From Rhipicephalus microplus (Eukaryota > Arthropoda > Arachnida > Ixodida > Ixodidae): a stretch of 64,000 nt of DNA. The notes beneath the pieces were generated by a model. The model did not search any database. It was given only the letters and a program-made list of their open reading frames with translations, and was not told the DNA's origin. The stretch covers positions 9,516,001 through 9,580,000 of the forward strand of contig NC_134701.1 of the NCBI RefSeq assembly GCF_043290135.1, read 5' to 3'. Of this stretch, positions 9,587-23,471 are shown piece by piece; positions within the stretch are counted from its first letter, which is position 1, and each line of letters begins with the position of its first letter. The position numbers were made by a program, and so were the translations under genes.

Positions 9587-12500
9587 CGCTTTTTTTTCTT
9601 TGGGCTGATAGCTTTGAAGAAATGTTCTGATGGTGGTGAGAGTGGAGCACGACTGTCTCCGTGGCGCAGTTGGCTAGCGCGATCGGCTGTTAACCGAAAT
9701 GTTGGAGGTTCAAGCCCACCCGGTGGTGGTGCAGCGCTTTTTTTTCTTTGGGCTGATAACTTTGAAGCTATGTTCTGATGGTGGTGAGAGTGGAGCGCGA
9801 CTGTCTCCGTGGCGCAATTGGCTAGCGCGATCGGGTGTTAACTGAAAGGTTCGAGCTACGAGCCCACCCGGTGGTGGTGCGGCGCTTTTTTTTCTTTGGG
9901 CTGATAGCTTTGAAGATATGTTCTTATGGTGGTGAGAGTGGAGCACGACTGTCTCCGTGGCGCAATTGGCTAGCGCGATCGGCTGTTAACCGAAAGGTTG
10001 GAGGTACGAGCCCACCCGGTGGTGGTGCGGTGCTTTTTTTTCTTTGGACAGATATATTTGAAGATATGTTGTGATGGTGGTGAGAGTGGAGCATGACTGT
10101 CTCCGTGGCGCAATCAGCTAGCGCGATCGGCTGTTAACTGAAAGGTTGGAGGTTCGAGCCCTTCCGGGAGTGGTGTGTTGCCTTTTTATTTTACGCTGAT
10201 AGCTTTGAAGATATGTTCTGGTGGTGGTGAGTGTGGAGAAGGACTGTCTCCGTGGCGCAATTGGCTAGCGCGATCGGCTGTTAACCGAAAGGTTGGAGAT
10301 ACGAGCCCACCCGGTGGTGGTGGTGCGGCGCTTTTTTGGGCTGATAGCTTTGAAGATATGTTCTGATGGTGGTGAGAATGGAGCACGACTGTCTCCGTGG
10401 CGCGATAGGCTAGCGCGTTCGGCTGTTAACTGAAAGGTTTGAGGTTCGAGCCCTCCAGGGAGTGGTGTGTTGCTTTTTTTTCTTTAGGCTGATAGCTTTG
10501 AAGATATGTTCTGATGGTAGTGAGAGTGGAGCAGGACTGTCTCCGTGGCGAATAGACTAGCGCGATCGGCTGTTAACCGAAAGGTTGGAGGTATGAGCCC
10601 ACCCCGTGGTGGTGCGGCGCTTTTTTTTCTTTGGGCTGATAGCTCTGAAGAAATGCTCTGACGGTGGTGAGAGTGGAGAACGACTGTCTTCGTGGCGCAA
10701 TTGGCTATGCGATCGGCTGTTAACTGAAAGGTTGGAGGTTCGAGCCCTCCAGGGAGTGGTGTTTTGCTTTTTTTTCTTTGGGCTGATAGCTTTGAAGATA
10801 TGTTTCGATGGGGGTGAGAGTGAAGCAGGACTGTCTCCGTGGCGAATAGGCTAGCGCGATTGGCTGTTAACCGAAAGGTTGGAGGTAGGAGCCCACCCGG
10901 TGGTGCTGCGGCGCTTTTCTTTCTTTGGGCTGATAGCTCTGAAGAAATGTTCTGATGGTGGTGATAGTGGAGCACGACTGTCTCCATGGCGCAATTGGCT
11001 AGCGCGATCGGCTGTTAACCGAAAGGCTGGAGGTACGAGCACAACCGGTGGTGGTGCGGCGCTTTTTTTTCTTTGGGCTGATAGCTTTGAAGAAATGTTC
11101 TGATGGTGGTGAGAGTGGAGCACGACTGTCTCCGTGGCGCAGTTGGCTACCGCGATCGGCTGTTAACCGAAATGTTGGAGGTTCGAGCCCACCCGGTGGT
11201 GGTGCGGCGCTTTTTTTTTCTTTGGGCTGATAACTTTAAAGCTATGTTCTGATGGTGGTGAAAGTGGACCACGACTGTCTCCGTGGCGCAATTGGCTAGC
11301 GCGATCGGCTGTTAACCGAAAGGTTGGAGGTACGAGCCCACCCCGTGGTGGTGCGGTGCTTTTTTTTCTTTGGACAGATATATTTGAAGATATGTTGTGA
11401 TGGTGGTGAGAGTGGAGCATGACTGTCTCCGTGGCGCAATCAGCTAGCGCGATTGGCTGTTAACCTGAAGGTTGGAGGTACGAGTCCACCAGGTGGTGGT
11501 GCGGCGCCTTTTTTTCTTTGGGCTGATAGCTCTGAAGAAATGTTCTGACGGTGGTGAGAGTGGAGCACGACTGTCTTCGTGGCGCAATTGGCTATGCGAT
11601 CGGCTGTTAACTGAAAAGTTTGAGGTTCGAGCCCTCCCGGGAGTGGTGTGTTGCCTTTTTTTCTTTGGGCTGATAGCTTTGAAGATAAGTTCTGATGGTG
11701 GTGAGAGTGGAGCAGAACTGTCTCCGTGGCGCAATTGGCTGGCGCGATCGGCTGTTAACCGCAAGGTTGGAGGTACGAGCCCACCCGGTGGTGGTGCGGC
11801 GCTTTTTTTTCTTTGGGCTGATAGCTTTGAAGAAATGTTCTGATGGTGGTGAGAGTGGAGCACGACTGTCTCCATGGCGCAATTGGCTAGCGCGATCGGC
11901 TGTTAACCGAAAGGTTGGAGGTACGAGCACAACCGGTGGTGGTGCGGCGCTTTTTTTTCTTTGGGCTGATAGCTTTGAAGAAATGTTCTGATGGTGGTGA
12001 GAGTGGAGCACGACTGTCTCCGTGGCGCAGTTGGCTAGCGCGATCGGCTGTTTACCGAAATGTTGGCGGTTCGAGCCCACCCGTTGGTGGTGCGGTGCTT
12101 TTTTTCTTTTGGGCTGATAGCTTTGACGATATGTTCTGATGGTGGTGAGAGTGGAGCAGGACTGTCTCCGTGGCGCAATTGGCTAGTGCGATCGGCTGTT
12201 AACCGAAAGGTTGTAGGTTCGAGACCACCCGGTGGTGGTGCGGCGCTTTTTTTTCTTTGGGCTGATAACTTTGAAGCTATGTTCTGATGGTGGTGAGAGT
12301 GGAGCGCGACTGTCTCCGTGGCGCAATTGGCTAGCGCGATCGGGTGTTAACCGAAAGGTTGGAGCTACGAGCCCACCCGGTGGTGGTGCGGTGCTTTTTT
12401 TTCTTTGGGCTGATAGTTTTGAAGATATGTTCTTATGGTGGTGAGAGTGGAGCACGACTTTCTCCGTGGAGCAATTGGCTAGCGCGATCGGCTGTAAACC

Positions 12501-13245
12501 TAAAGGTTGGAGGTACGAGCCCACCCGGTGGTGGTGCGGCGCTTTTTTTTCTTTGGGCTGATAGCTTTGAAGAAATGTTCTGATGGTGGTGAGAGTGGAG
12601 CATGACTGTCTCTGTGGCGCAATCAGCTAGCGCGATTGGCTGTTAACCGAAAGGTTGGAGGTACGAGCCCACCAGGTGGTGGTGCGGCGCCTTTTTTTCT
12701 TTGGGCTGATAGCTCTGAAGAAATGTCCTGACGGTGGTGAGAGTGGAGCACGACTGTCTTCGTGGCGCAATTGGCTATACGATCGGCTGTTAACTGAAAA
12801 GTTTGAGGTTCGAGCCCTCCCGGGAGTGGTGTGTTGCCTTTTTTTCTTTGGGCTGATAGCTTTGAAGATATGTTCTGATGGTGGTGAGAGTGGAGCAAAA
12901 CTGTCTCCGTGGCGCAATTGGCTGGCGCGATCGGCTGTTAACCGCAAGGTTGGAGGTACGAGCCCACCCGGTGGTGGTGCGGCGCTTTTTTTTCTTTGGG
13001 CTGATAGCTTTGAAGATATGTTCTTATGGTGGTGAGAGTGAAGCACGACTGTCTCCGTGGCGCAATTGGCTAGCGCGATCGGCTGTTAACCGAAAGGTTG
13101 GAGGTACGAGCCCACCCGGTGGTGGTGCGGTGCTTTTTTTCTTTGGACAGATATATTTGAGGATATGTTCTGGTGGTGGTGAGTGTGGAGCAGGACTGTC
13201 TCCGTGGCGCAATCGGCTAGCGTCATCGGCTGTTAACCGAAAGGT
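9587..13245 (+). repeat. Large block, copy 2 (about 25 monomers)
   Basis: Second copy of 3390-7640, shorter by about 592 bp in total, equal to four monomers. It carries private changes such as the GTA anticodon at 12494. The unit just before it is duplicated at an offset of 296 bp (9414 against 9710). Confidence 0.85.
12460..12533 (+). pseudogene. tRNA-like unit with GTA (Tyr-type) anticodon
   Basis: The loop reads CTGTAAA, making the anticodon GTA at 12494-12496. The first base is T rather than G and the A box reads TGGAGCAATTGG. The paralogous unit near 6262 (same block, first copy) still has GTT, so the change is private to this copy. Confidence 0.7.
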
Positions 13246-16200
13246 TGGTGATACGAGCCCACCCGGTGGTGGTGCGGCGCTTTTTTGGGCTGATAGCTTT
13301 GAAGATATGTTCTGATGGTGGTGAGAGTGGAGCACGACTGTCTCCGTGGCGCGATAGGCTAGCGCGATCGGCTGTTAACTGAAAGGTTTGAGGTTCGACC
13401 TTCCAGGGAGTGGTGTGTTGCTTTTTTTTCTTTCGGCTGATAGCTTTGAAGATATGTTCTGATGGTAGTGAGAGTGGAGCAGGACTGTCTCCGTGGCGAA
13501 TAGACTAGCGCGATCGGCTGTTAACCGAAAGGTTGGAGGTATGAGCCCACCCGGTGGTGGGTCGGCGCTTTTTTTTCTTTGGGCTGATAGCTCTGAAGAA
13601 ATGCTCTGACGGTGGTGAGAGTGGAGAACGACTGTCTTCGTGGCGCAATTGGCTATGCGATCGGCTGTTAACTGAAAGGTTTGAGGTTCGAGCCCTCCAG
13701 GGAGTGGTGTTTTGCTTTTTTTCTTTGGGCTGATAGCTTTGAAGATATGTTTTGATGGTGGTGAGAAAGAAGCAGGACTGTCTCCGTGGCGAATAGGCTA
13801 GCGCGATCGGCTGTTAACCGAAAGGTTGGAGGTAGGAGCCCACCCGGTGGTGGTGCGGCGCTTTTCTTTCTTTGGGCTGATAGCTCTGAAGAAATGTTCT
13901 GACGGTGGTGAGAGTGGAGCACGACTTTCGTCGTGGCGCAATTGGCTATGCGATCGGCTGTTAACAGAAAGGTTGGAGGTTCGAGCCCTCCCGGGAGTGG
14001 TGTGTTGCTTTTTTTCTTTGGGCTGATAGCTTTGAAGATATGTTCTGATGGTGGTGAGAGTGAAGCAGGACTGTCTCCGTGGCGCAATCAGCTAGCGCGA
14101 TTGGCTGTTAACCGAATGGTTGGAGGTTCGAGCCCTCCCGGGAGGGGTGTGTTGCTTTTTTTAATTTGGGCTGATATCTTTGAAGATATGTTCTGGTGGT
14201 GGTGAGTGTGGAGCACGACTGTCTCCGTGGCGCAATTGGCTATGCAATCGGCTGTACTGAAAGGTTGGAGGTTCGAGCCCTCCCGGGAGTTGTGTGTTGC
14301 TTTTTTATTTAGGGCTGATAGCTTTGAAGATATGTTCTGATGGTGGTGAGAGTGGAGTACGACTGTCTCCGTGGCGCAATTGGCTAGCGCGATCGGCTGT
14401 TAACCGAAAGGTTGGAGGTACGAGCCCACCCAGTGGTAGTGCGGTGCTTTTTTTTTCTTTGGGCTGATAGCTTTGAAGATATGTTCTGATGGTGGTGAGA
14501 GTGGAGCACGACTGTCTCCGTGGCGGAATTGGCTATTCGATCGGCTGTTAACTGAAAGGTTGGATGTTCGAGCCCTCCAGGGATTGGTGTGTTGCTTTTT
14601 TTAGGCTGATAGCTTTGAAGATATGTTCTGATGGTGTGAGAGTGGAGCAGGACTGTCTCCTGGCGCAATTGGCTACCGCGATCGGCTGTTAACCGAAAGG
14701 TTGAAGGTACGAGCCTACCCGGTGGAGGTGCGGCGCTTTTTTTTCTTTGGGCTGATAGCTTTGAAGATATGTTCTGATGGTGGTGAGAGTGGAGCACGAC
14801 TGTCTCCGTGGCGCAATTGGCTAGAGCGATCGGCTGTTAACCGAAAGGATGGAGGTTCGAGCCCACTTGGTGGTGGTGCGGCGCTTTTTTTCCTTTGGGC
14901 TAATAGCTCTGAAGAAATGTTCTGACGGTGGTGAGAGCGGAGCACGACTGTATTTGTGGCGCAATTGGCTATGCGATCGGGTGTTAACTGAAAGGTTGGA
15001 GGTTCGAGTCCTCCAGGGAGTGGTGGTTTGTTTTTTTTTTCTTTGGGCTGATAGCTTTGAAGATATGTTCTGATGGTGTTGAGAGTGGAGCAGGACTGTC
15101 TCCGTGGCGCAATTGGCTAGCGCGATCAGCTGTTAACCGAAAGGTTGGAGGTACGAGCCCACCCGGTGGTGGTGCGGCGCTTTTTTTTTCTTTGGGCTGA
15201 TAGCTTTGAAGATATGTTCTGATGGTGGTGAGAGTGGGGCACGACTGTCTCCGTGGCGCAATTGGCTAGCGCGGTCGGCTGTTAACCGAAAGGTTGGAGG
15301 TACGAGCCCACCCGGTGGTGGTGCGGCGCCTTTTTTTCTTGGGGCTGATAGCTTTGAAGATATGTTCTGATGGTAGTGAGAGTGGAGCACGACTGTCTCT
15401 TGGTCAAATGGCTATTCGATCAGCTGTTAACTGAAAGGTTGGATGTTCGAGCCCTCCAGGGAGTGGTGTGTTGCTTTTTTTTCTTTGGGCTGATAGCTGT
15501 GAAGATATGTTCTGATGGTGTGAGAGTGGAGGAGGATTGTCTCCTGGCGCAATTGGCTAGCGCGATCGGCTGTTAACCGAAAGGTTGGAGGTTCGAGCCC
15601 ACCCGGTGGTGGTGCGGCGCTTTTTTTTCTTTGGGCTGATAGCTTTGAAGATATGTTCTGATGGTGGTGACAGTGGAGCAGGACTGTCTCCGTGGCGCAA
15701 CTGGCTAGTGCGATCGAATGTTAACCGATAGGTTGGAGGTTCGAGCCCACCCGGTGGTGGTGCGGCGCTTTTTTTTTCTTTGGGCTGATAGCTTTGAAGA
15801 AATGTTCTGATGGTGGTTAGAGTGGAGCACGACTGTCTCCGTGGCGCAATTGGCTAGTGCGATTGGCTGTTAACCGAAAGGTTGGAGGTGCGAGCCCACG
15901 CGGTGGTGGTGTGGTGTTTTGTTTCTTTGGGCTGATAGCTTTGAAGAAATGTTCTGATGGTGGTGAGAGTGGAGCACGACTGTCTCCGTGGCGCAATTGG
16001 CTATGCGATCGGCTGTTAACCTAAAGGTTGGAGGTTTAAGCCCTCCCGGGAGTTGTGTGTTGCTTTTTTTATTTTGGACAGATATCTTTGAAGATATGTT
16101 CTGGTGCTGGTGAGTGTGGAGCAGGACTGTCTCCGTGGCGCAATTGGCTAGCGCCATAGGCTGTTAACCGAACGGTTGGAGGTACGAGCACACCCGGTGG

Positions 16201-16596
16201 TGGTGCGGCACTTTTTTTGGGCTGATAGCTTTGAAGATATGTTCTGATGGTGGTTAGAGTGGAGCACGACTGTCTCCGTGGAGTGATAGGCTAGTGCGAT
16301 CGGCTGTTAAACTGAAAGGTTAGAGGTTCGAGCCCTCCCGGGAGTGGTGTGTTGCCTTTTTTATTTTGCGCTGATAGCTTTGAAGATATGTTCTGGTGGT
16401 GATGAGTGTGGAGCAGGACCGTCTCCGTGGCGCAATTGGCTAGCGCGATCGGCTGTTAACCGAAAGGTTGGAGATACGAGCCCACCCGGTGGTGGTGCGG
16501 CGCTTTTTTTTCTTTGGGCTGATAGCTTTGAAGATATGATCTGATGGTGGTGAGAGTTGAGCACGACTGTCTCCGTGGCGCAATTGGCTAGCGCGA
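13226..16596 (+). repeat. 3371-bp tandem duplication, copy 1
   Basis: About 23 monomers matching 16597-19967 at an offset of 3370-3372 with only scattered single-base differences. Even rare defects are shared, such as the unit with loop CTGTA lacking two bases (14248 and 17620). The near-identity suggests a recent event. Confidence 0.88.
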
Positions 16597-19500
16597 TCGG
16601 CTGTTAACCGAAAGGTTGGTGATACGAGCCCACCCGGTGGTGGTGCGGCGCTTTTTTGGGCTGATAGCTTTGAAGATATGTTCTGATGGTGGTGAGAGTG
16701 GAGCACGACTGTCTCCGTGGCGCGATAGGCTAGCGCGATCGGCTGTTAACTGAAAGGTTTGAGGTTCGACCTTCCAGGGAGTGGTGTGTTGCTTTTTTTT
16801 CTTTCAGCTGATAGCTTTAAAGATATGTTCTGATGGTAGTGAGAGTGGAGCAGGACTGTCTCCGTGGCGAATAGACTAGCGCGATCGGCTGTTAACCGAA
16901 AGGTTGGAGGTATGAGCCCACCCGGTGGTGGGTCGGCGCTTTTTTTTCTTTGGGCTGATAGCTCTGAAGAAATGCTCTGACGGTGGTGAGAGTGGAGAAC
17001 GACTGTCTTCGTGGCGCAATTGGCTATGCGATCGGCTGTTAACTGAAAGGTTTGAGGTTCGAGCCCTCCAGGGAGTGGTGTTTTGCTTTTTTTTCTTTGG
17101 GCTGATAGCTTTGAAGATATGTTTTGATGGTGGTGAGAAAGAAGCAGGACTGTCTCCGTGGCGAATAGGCTAGCGCGATCGGCTGTTAACCGAAAGGTTG
17201 GAGGTAGGAGCCCACCCGGTGGTGGTGCGGCGCTTTTCTTTCTTTGGGCTGATAGCTCTGAAGAAATGTTCTGACGGTGGTGAGAGTGGAGCACGACTTT
17301 CGTCGTGGCGCAATTGGCTATGCGATCGGCTGTTAACAGAAAGGTTGGAGGTTCGAGCCCTCCCGGGAGTGGTGTGTTGCTTTTTTTCTTTGGGCTGATA
17401 GCTTTGAAGATATGTTCTGATGGTGGTGAGAGTGAAGCAGGACTGTCTCCGTGGCGCAATCAGCTAGCGCGATTGGCTGTTAACCGAAAGGTTGGAGGTT
17501 CGAGCCCTCCCGGGAGGGGTGTGTTGCTTTTTTTAATTTGGGCTGTTATCTTTGAAGATATGTTCTGGTGGTGGTGAGTGTGGAGCACGACTGTCTCCGT
17601 GGCGCAATTGGCTATGCAATCGGCTGTACTGAAAGGTTGGAGGTTCGAGCCCTCCCGGGAGTTGTGTGTTGCTTTTTTATTTAGGGCTGATAGCTTTGAA
17701 GATATGTTCTGATGGTGGTGAGAGTGGAGTACGACTGTCTCCGTGGCGCAATTGGCTAGCGCGATCGGCTGTTAACCGAAAGGTTGGAGGTACGAGCCCA
17801 CCCAGTGGTAGTGCGGTGCTTTTTTTTTCTTTGGGCTGATAGCTTTGAAGATATGTTCTGATGGTGGTGAGAGTGGAGCACGACTGTCTCCGTGGCGGAA
17901 TTGGCTATTCGATCGGCTGTTAACTGAAAGGTTGGATGTTCGAGCCCTCCAGGGATTGGTGTGTTGCTTTTTTTAGGCTGATAGCTTTGAAGATATGTTC
18001 TGATGGTGTGAGAGTGGAGCAGGACTGTCTCCTGGCGCAATTGGCTACCGCGATCGGCTGTTAACCGAAAGGTTGAAGGTACGAGCCTACCCGGTGGAGG
18101 TGCGGCGCTTTTTTTTCTTTGGGCTGATAGCTTTGAAGATATGTTCTGATGGTGGTGAGAGTGGAGCACGACTGTCTCCGTGGCGCAATTGGCTAGAGCG
18201 ATCGGCTGTTAACCGAAAGGATGGAGGTTCGAGCCCACTTGGTGGTGGTGCGGCGCTTTTTTTCCTTTGGGCTAATAGCTCTGAAGAAATGTTCTGACGG
18301 TGGTGAGAGCGGAGCACGACTGTATTTGTGGCGCAATTGGCTATGCGATCGGGTGTTAACTGAAAGGTTGGAGGTTCGAGTCCTCCAGGGAGTGGTGGTT
18401 TGTTTTTTTTTCTTTGGGCTGATAGCTTTGAAGATATGTTCTGATGGTGTTGAGAGTGGAGCAGGACTGTCTCCGTGGCGCAATTGGCTAGCGCGATCAG
18501 CTGTTAACCGAAAGGTTGGAGGTACGAGCCCACCCGGTGGTGGTGCGGCGCTTTTTTTTTCTTTGGGCTGATAGCTTTGAAGATATGTTCTGATGGTGGT
18601 GAGAGTGGGGCACGACTGTCTCCGTGGCGCAATTGGCTAGCGCGGTCGGCTGTTAACCGAAAGGTTGGAGGTACGAGCCCACCCGGTGGTGGTGCGGCGC
18701 CTTTTTTTCTTGGGGCTGATAGCTTTGAAGATATGTTCTGATGGTAGTGAGAGTGGAGCACGACTGTCTCTTGGTCAAATGGCTATTCGATCAGCTGTTA
18801 ACTGAAAGGTTGGATGTTCGAGCCCTCCAGGGAGTGGTGTGTTGCTTTTTTTTCTTTGGGCTGATAGCTGTGAAGATATGTTCTGATGGTGTGAGAGTGG
18901 AGGAGGATTGTCTCCTGGCGCAATTGGCTAGCGCGATCGGCTGTTAACCGAAAGGTTGGAGGTTCGAGCCCACCCGGTGGTGGTGCGGCGCTTTTTTTTC
19001 TTTGGGCTGATAGCTTTGAAGATATGTTCTGATGGTGGTGACAGTGGAGCAGGACTGTCTCCGTGGCGCAACTGGCTAGTGCGATCGAATGTTAACCGAT
19101 AGGTTGGAGGTTCGAGCCCACCCGGTGGTGGTGCGGCGCTTTTTTTTCTTTGGGCTGATAGCTTTGAAGAAATGTTCTGATGGTGGTTAGAGTGGAGCAC
19201 GACTGTCTCCGTGGCGCAATTGGCTAGTGCGATTGGCTGTTAACCGAAAGGTTGGAGGTGCGAGCCCACGCGGTGGTGGTGTGGTGTTTTGTTTCTTTGG
19301 GCTGATAGCTTTGAAGAAATGTTCTGATGGTGGTGAGAGTGGAGCACGACTGTCTCCGTGGCGCAATTGGCTATGCGATCGGCTGTTAACCCAAAGGTTG
19401 GAGGTTTAAGCCCTCCCGGGAGTTGTGTGTTGCTTTTTTTATTTTGGACAGATATCTTTGAAGATATGTTCTGGTGCTGGTGAGTGTGGAGCAGGACTGT

Positions 19501-19967
19501 CTCCGTGGCGCAATTGGCTAGCGCCATAGGCTGTTAACCGAACGGTTGGAGGTACGAGCACACCCGGTGGTGGTGCGGCACTTTTTTTGGGCTGATAGCT
19601 TTGAAGATATGTTCTGATGGTGGTTAGAGTGGAGCACGACTGTCTCCGTGGAGTGATAGGCTAGCGCGATCGGCTGTTAAACTGAAAGGTTAGAGGTTCG
19701 AGCCCTCCCGGGAGTGGTGTGTTGCCTTTTTTATTTTGCGCTGATAGCTTTGAAGATATGTTCTGGTGGTGATGAGTGTGGAGCAGGACCGTCTCCGTGG
19801 CGCAATTGGCTAGCGCGATCGGCTGTTAACCGAAAGGTTGGAGATACGAGCCCACCCGGTGGTGGTGCGGCGCTTTTTTTTCTTTGGGCTGATAGCTTTG
19901 AAGATATGATCTGATGGTGGTGAGAGTTGAGCACGACTGTCTCCGTGGCGCAATTGGCTAGCGCGAT
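16597..19967 (+). repeat. 3371-bp tandem duplication, copy 2
   Basis: Directly follows copy 1. The junction lies in the tRNA part of a unit: the first copy starts at the GGTTGGTGATACGAG unit near 13231 and the second at 16602. Visible differences include T-run lengths and a GGCTGTTAACCCAAAG variant near 19385. Confidence 0.88.
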
Positions 19968-21267
19968 CGGCTGTTAACCGAAAGGTTGAAGGTTCGAGCC
20001 CATCCGGTGGTGGTGCGGCGCTTTTTCTTCTTTGGGCTGATAGCTTTGAATATATGTTCTGATGGTGGTAAGAGTGGAGCACGACTGTCTCCGTGGCGCA
20101 ATCGGCTATGCGATCGGCTGTTAACTGAAAGGTTGGAGGTTTGAGCCCTTCCGGGAGTGGTGTGTTGCTTTTTTTTCTTTGGGCTGATAGCTTTGAAAAT
20201 ATGTTCTGGTGGTGGTGAGAGTGGAGCACGACTGTTTCCGTGGCACAATTGGCTAGCGCGATCAGCTGTTAACCGAAAGGCTGGAGGTACGAGCCCACCC
20301 GGTGGTGGTGCGGCGTTTTTTTCTTTGGGCTTATAGCTTTGAAGATATGTTCTGATGGTGGTGAGTGTGGAGCACGACTGTCTCCGTGGCATAATAGGCT
20401 AGCGCGATTGGCTGTTAACCGAAAGGTTGGAGGTTCGAGCCCTCCCGGGAGGGGTGTGTTGCTGTTTTTATTTTGGGCTGATAGCTTTGAAGATATGTTC
20501 TGGTGGTGGTGAGTGTGGAGCAGGACTGTCTCCGTGGCGCAATTGGCTAGCGCGATCGGCTGTTAACCGAAAGGTTGGAGGTACGAGCCCACCCGGTGTT
20601 GGTGCGGCGCTTTTTTTTTCTTTGGGCTGATAGCTTTGAAGATATGTTCTGATGGTGGTAAGAATGGAGGACGGCTGTCTCCGTGGCGCAATTGGCTAGC
20701 GCGATCGGCTGTTAACCGAAATGTCGGAGGTACGAGCCCGCCCGGTGGTGGTGCGGCGCTTTTTTTCTTTGGACTGATAGCTCTGAAGAAATGTTCTGAC
20801 GGTGGTGAGTGTGGCGCATGACTGTCTCCGTGGCGCAATCGGCTAGCACGATTGGCTGTTAACCGAAAGGTTGGAGGTTCGAGCCCTCCCGGGAGGGGTG
20901 TGTTGCTTTTTTTAATTTGGGCTGATATCTTTGAAGATATGTTCTGGTGGTGGTGAGTGTGGAGCACGACTGTCTCCGTGGCGCAATTGGCTATGCGATC
21001 GGCTGTTAACTGAAAGGTTGGAGGTTCGAGCCCTCCCGGGAGTTGTGTGTTGCTTTTTTTATTTAGGGCTGATAGCTTTCAAGATATGTTCTGATGGTGG
21101 TGAGAGTGGAGCAGGACTGTCTCCGTGGCGCAATTGGCTAGCACGATCGGCTGTTAACCGAAAGGTGTGAGGTACGAGTCCACCCGGTGGTAGTGCGGCG
21201 CTTTTTTTTTCTTTGGGCTGATAGCTTTGAAGATATGTTCTGATGGTGGTGAGTGTGGAGCACGACT

Positions 21268-21341
21268 GTCTCCGTGGCGCAATCGGCTAGCGCGATTGGC
21301 TGTTAACCGAAAGGTTGGAGGTTCGAGCCCTCCCGGGAGGG
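21268..21341 (+). tRNA. Well-preserved tRNA-Asn(GTT)-like unit
   Basis: Same structure as the unit at 35865: complete D-stem, complete T-stem, consensus A and B boxes, GTT anticodon, mismatched acceptor ends (CGGGAGG). It is followed by GGGTGTGTTGC and a T-run. Confidence 0.5.
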
Positions 21342-23471
21342 GTGTGTTGCTTTTTTTATTTGGGCTGATATCTTTGAAGATATGTTCTGGTGGTGGTGAG
21401 TGTGGAGCACGACTGTCTCCGTGGCGCAATTGGCTATGCGATCGGCTGTTAACTGAAAGGTTGGAGGTTCGAGCCCTCCCGGGAGTTGTGTGTTGCTTTT
21501 TGTATTTAGGGCTGATAGCTTTGAAGAAATGTTCTGATGGTGGTGAGAGTGGAGCACGACTGCCTCTTTGGCGCAATTGGCTAGCCCGATCGGCTGTTAA
21601 CCGAAAGGTTGGAGGTACGAGCCCACCCGGTGGTGGTGCGGCGCTTTTTTTCTTTAAGGCTGATAGCTCTGAAGAAATGTTCTGACGGTGGTGAGAGTGG
21701 AGCCCGACTGTCTTCGTGGCGCAATCGGCTATGCGATCGGCTGTTAATTGAAAGGTTGGAGGTTCGAGTCCTCCCGGGAGTGGTGTGTTGCTTTTTTTCT
21801 TTGGGCTGATAGCTTTGAACATATGTTCTGATGGTGTTGAGAGTGGCGCAGGACTGTGTCCGTGGCGCAATTGGCTAGCGCGATCAGCTGTTAACCGAAA
21901 GGTTAGAGGTACGAGCCCACCCGGTGGTGGTGCGGCGCTTTTTTTTTCTTTGGGCTGATAGCTTTGAAGATATGTTCTGATGGTGGTGAGAGTGGGGCAC
22001 GACTGTCTCCGTGGCGCAATTGGCTAGCGCGGTCGGCTGTTAACCGAAAGGTTGGAGGTACGAGCCCACCCGGTGGTGGTGCGGCGCCTTTTTTTCTTTG
22101 GGCTGATAGCTCTGAAGATATGTTCTCATGGTGGTGAGAGTGGAGCACGACTGTCTCCGTGGCGCAAATCGGTATTCGATCGGCTGTTAACTGAAAGGTT
22201 GGATGTTCGAGCCCTCCAGGGAGTGGTGTGTTGCTTTTTTTTCTTTGGGCTGATAGCTTTGAAGATATGTTCTGATGGTGTGAGAGTGGAGGAGGACTGT
22301 CTCCTGGCGCAATTGGCTGCCGCGATCGGCTGTTAACCGAAAGGTTGGAGGTACGAGCCCATCCGGTGGAGGTGCGGCGCTTTTTTTCTTTGGGCTGATA
22401 GCTTTGAAGATATGTTCTGATGGTGGTGAGAGTGGAGCACTACTGTCTCCGTGGCGCAATTGGCTAGAGCGATCGGCTGTTAACCGAAAGGTTGGAGGTT
22501 CCAGGCCACCCGGTGGTGGTGCGGCACTTTTTTTCCTTTGGGCTGATAGCTCTGAAGAAATGTTCTGACTGTGGTGAGAGTGGAGCACGACTGTCTTCGT
22601 GGTGCAATTGGCTATGCGATCGGCTGTTAACTGAAAGTTTGGAGGTTCGAGCCCTCCCGGGAGTGATGTGTTGCTTTTTTTCTTTGGGCTGATAGCTTTG
22701 AAGATATGTTGTGGTGGTGGTGAGAGTGGAGCACGACTGTCTCCGTGGCACAATTGGCTAGCGCGATCAGCTGTTAACCGAAAGGCTGGAGGTACGAGCC
22801 CACCCGGTGGTGGTGCGGCGTTTTTTTCTTTGGGCTGATAACTTTGAAGTTATGTTCTGATGGTGGTGAGAGTGGAGCGCGACTGTCTCCGTGGCGCAAT
22901 TGGCTAGCGCTATCGGCTGTTAACCGACAGGTTGGAGCTACGAGCCCACCCGGTGGTGGTGCGGCGCTTTTTTTGGGCTGATAGCTTTGAAGATATGTTC
23001 TGATGGTGGTTAGAGTGGAGCACGACTGTCTCCGTGGAGTGATAGGCTAGCGCGATCGGCTGTTAACTGAAAGGTTAGAGGTTCGAGCCCTCCCGGGAGT
23101 GGTGTGTTGCCGTTTTTATTTTGCGCTGATAGCTTTCAAGATATGTTCTGGTGGTGATGAGTGTGGAGCAGGACTCTCTCCGTGGCGCAATTGGCTAGCG
23201 CGATCGGCTGTTAACCGAAAGGTTGGAGATACGAGCCCACACGGTGGTGGTGCGGCGCTTTTTTTTCTTTGGGCTGATAGCTTTGAAGATATGATCTGAT
23301 GGTGGTGAGAGTTGAGCACGACTGTCTCCGTGGCGCAATTGGCTAGCGCGATCGGCTGTTAACCGAAAGGTTGAAGGTTCGAGCCCATTCGGTGGTGGTG
23401 CGGCGCTTTTTCTTCTTTGGGCTGATAGCTTTGAATATATGTTCTGATGGTGGTAAGAGTGGAGCACGACT

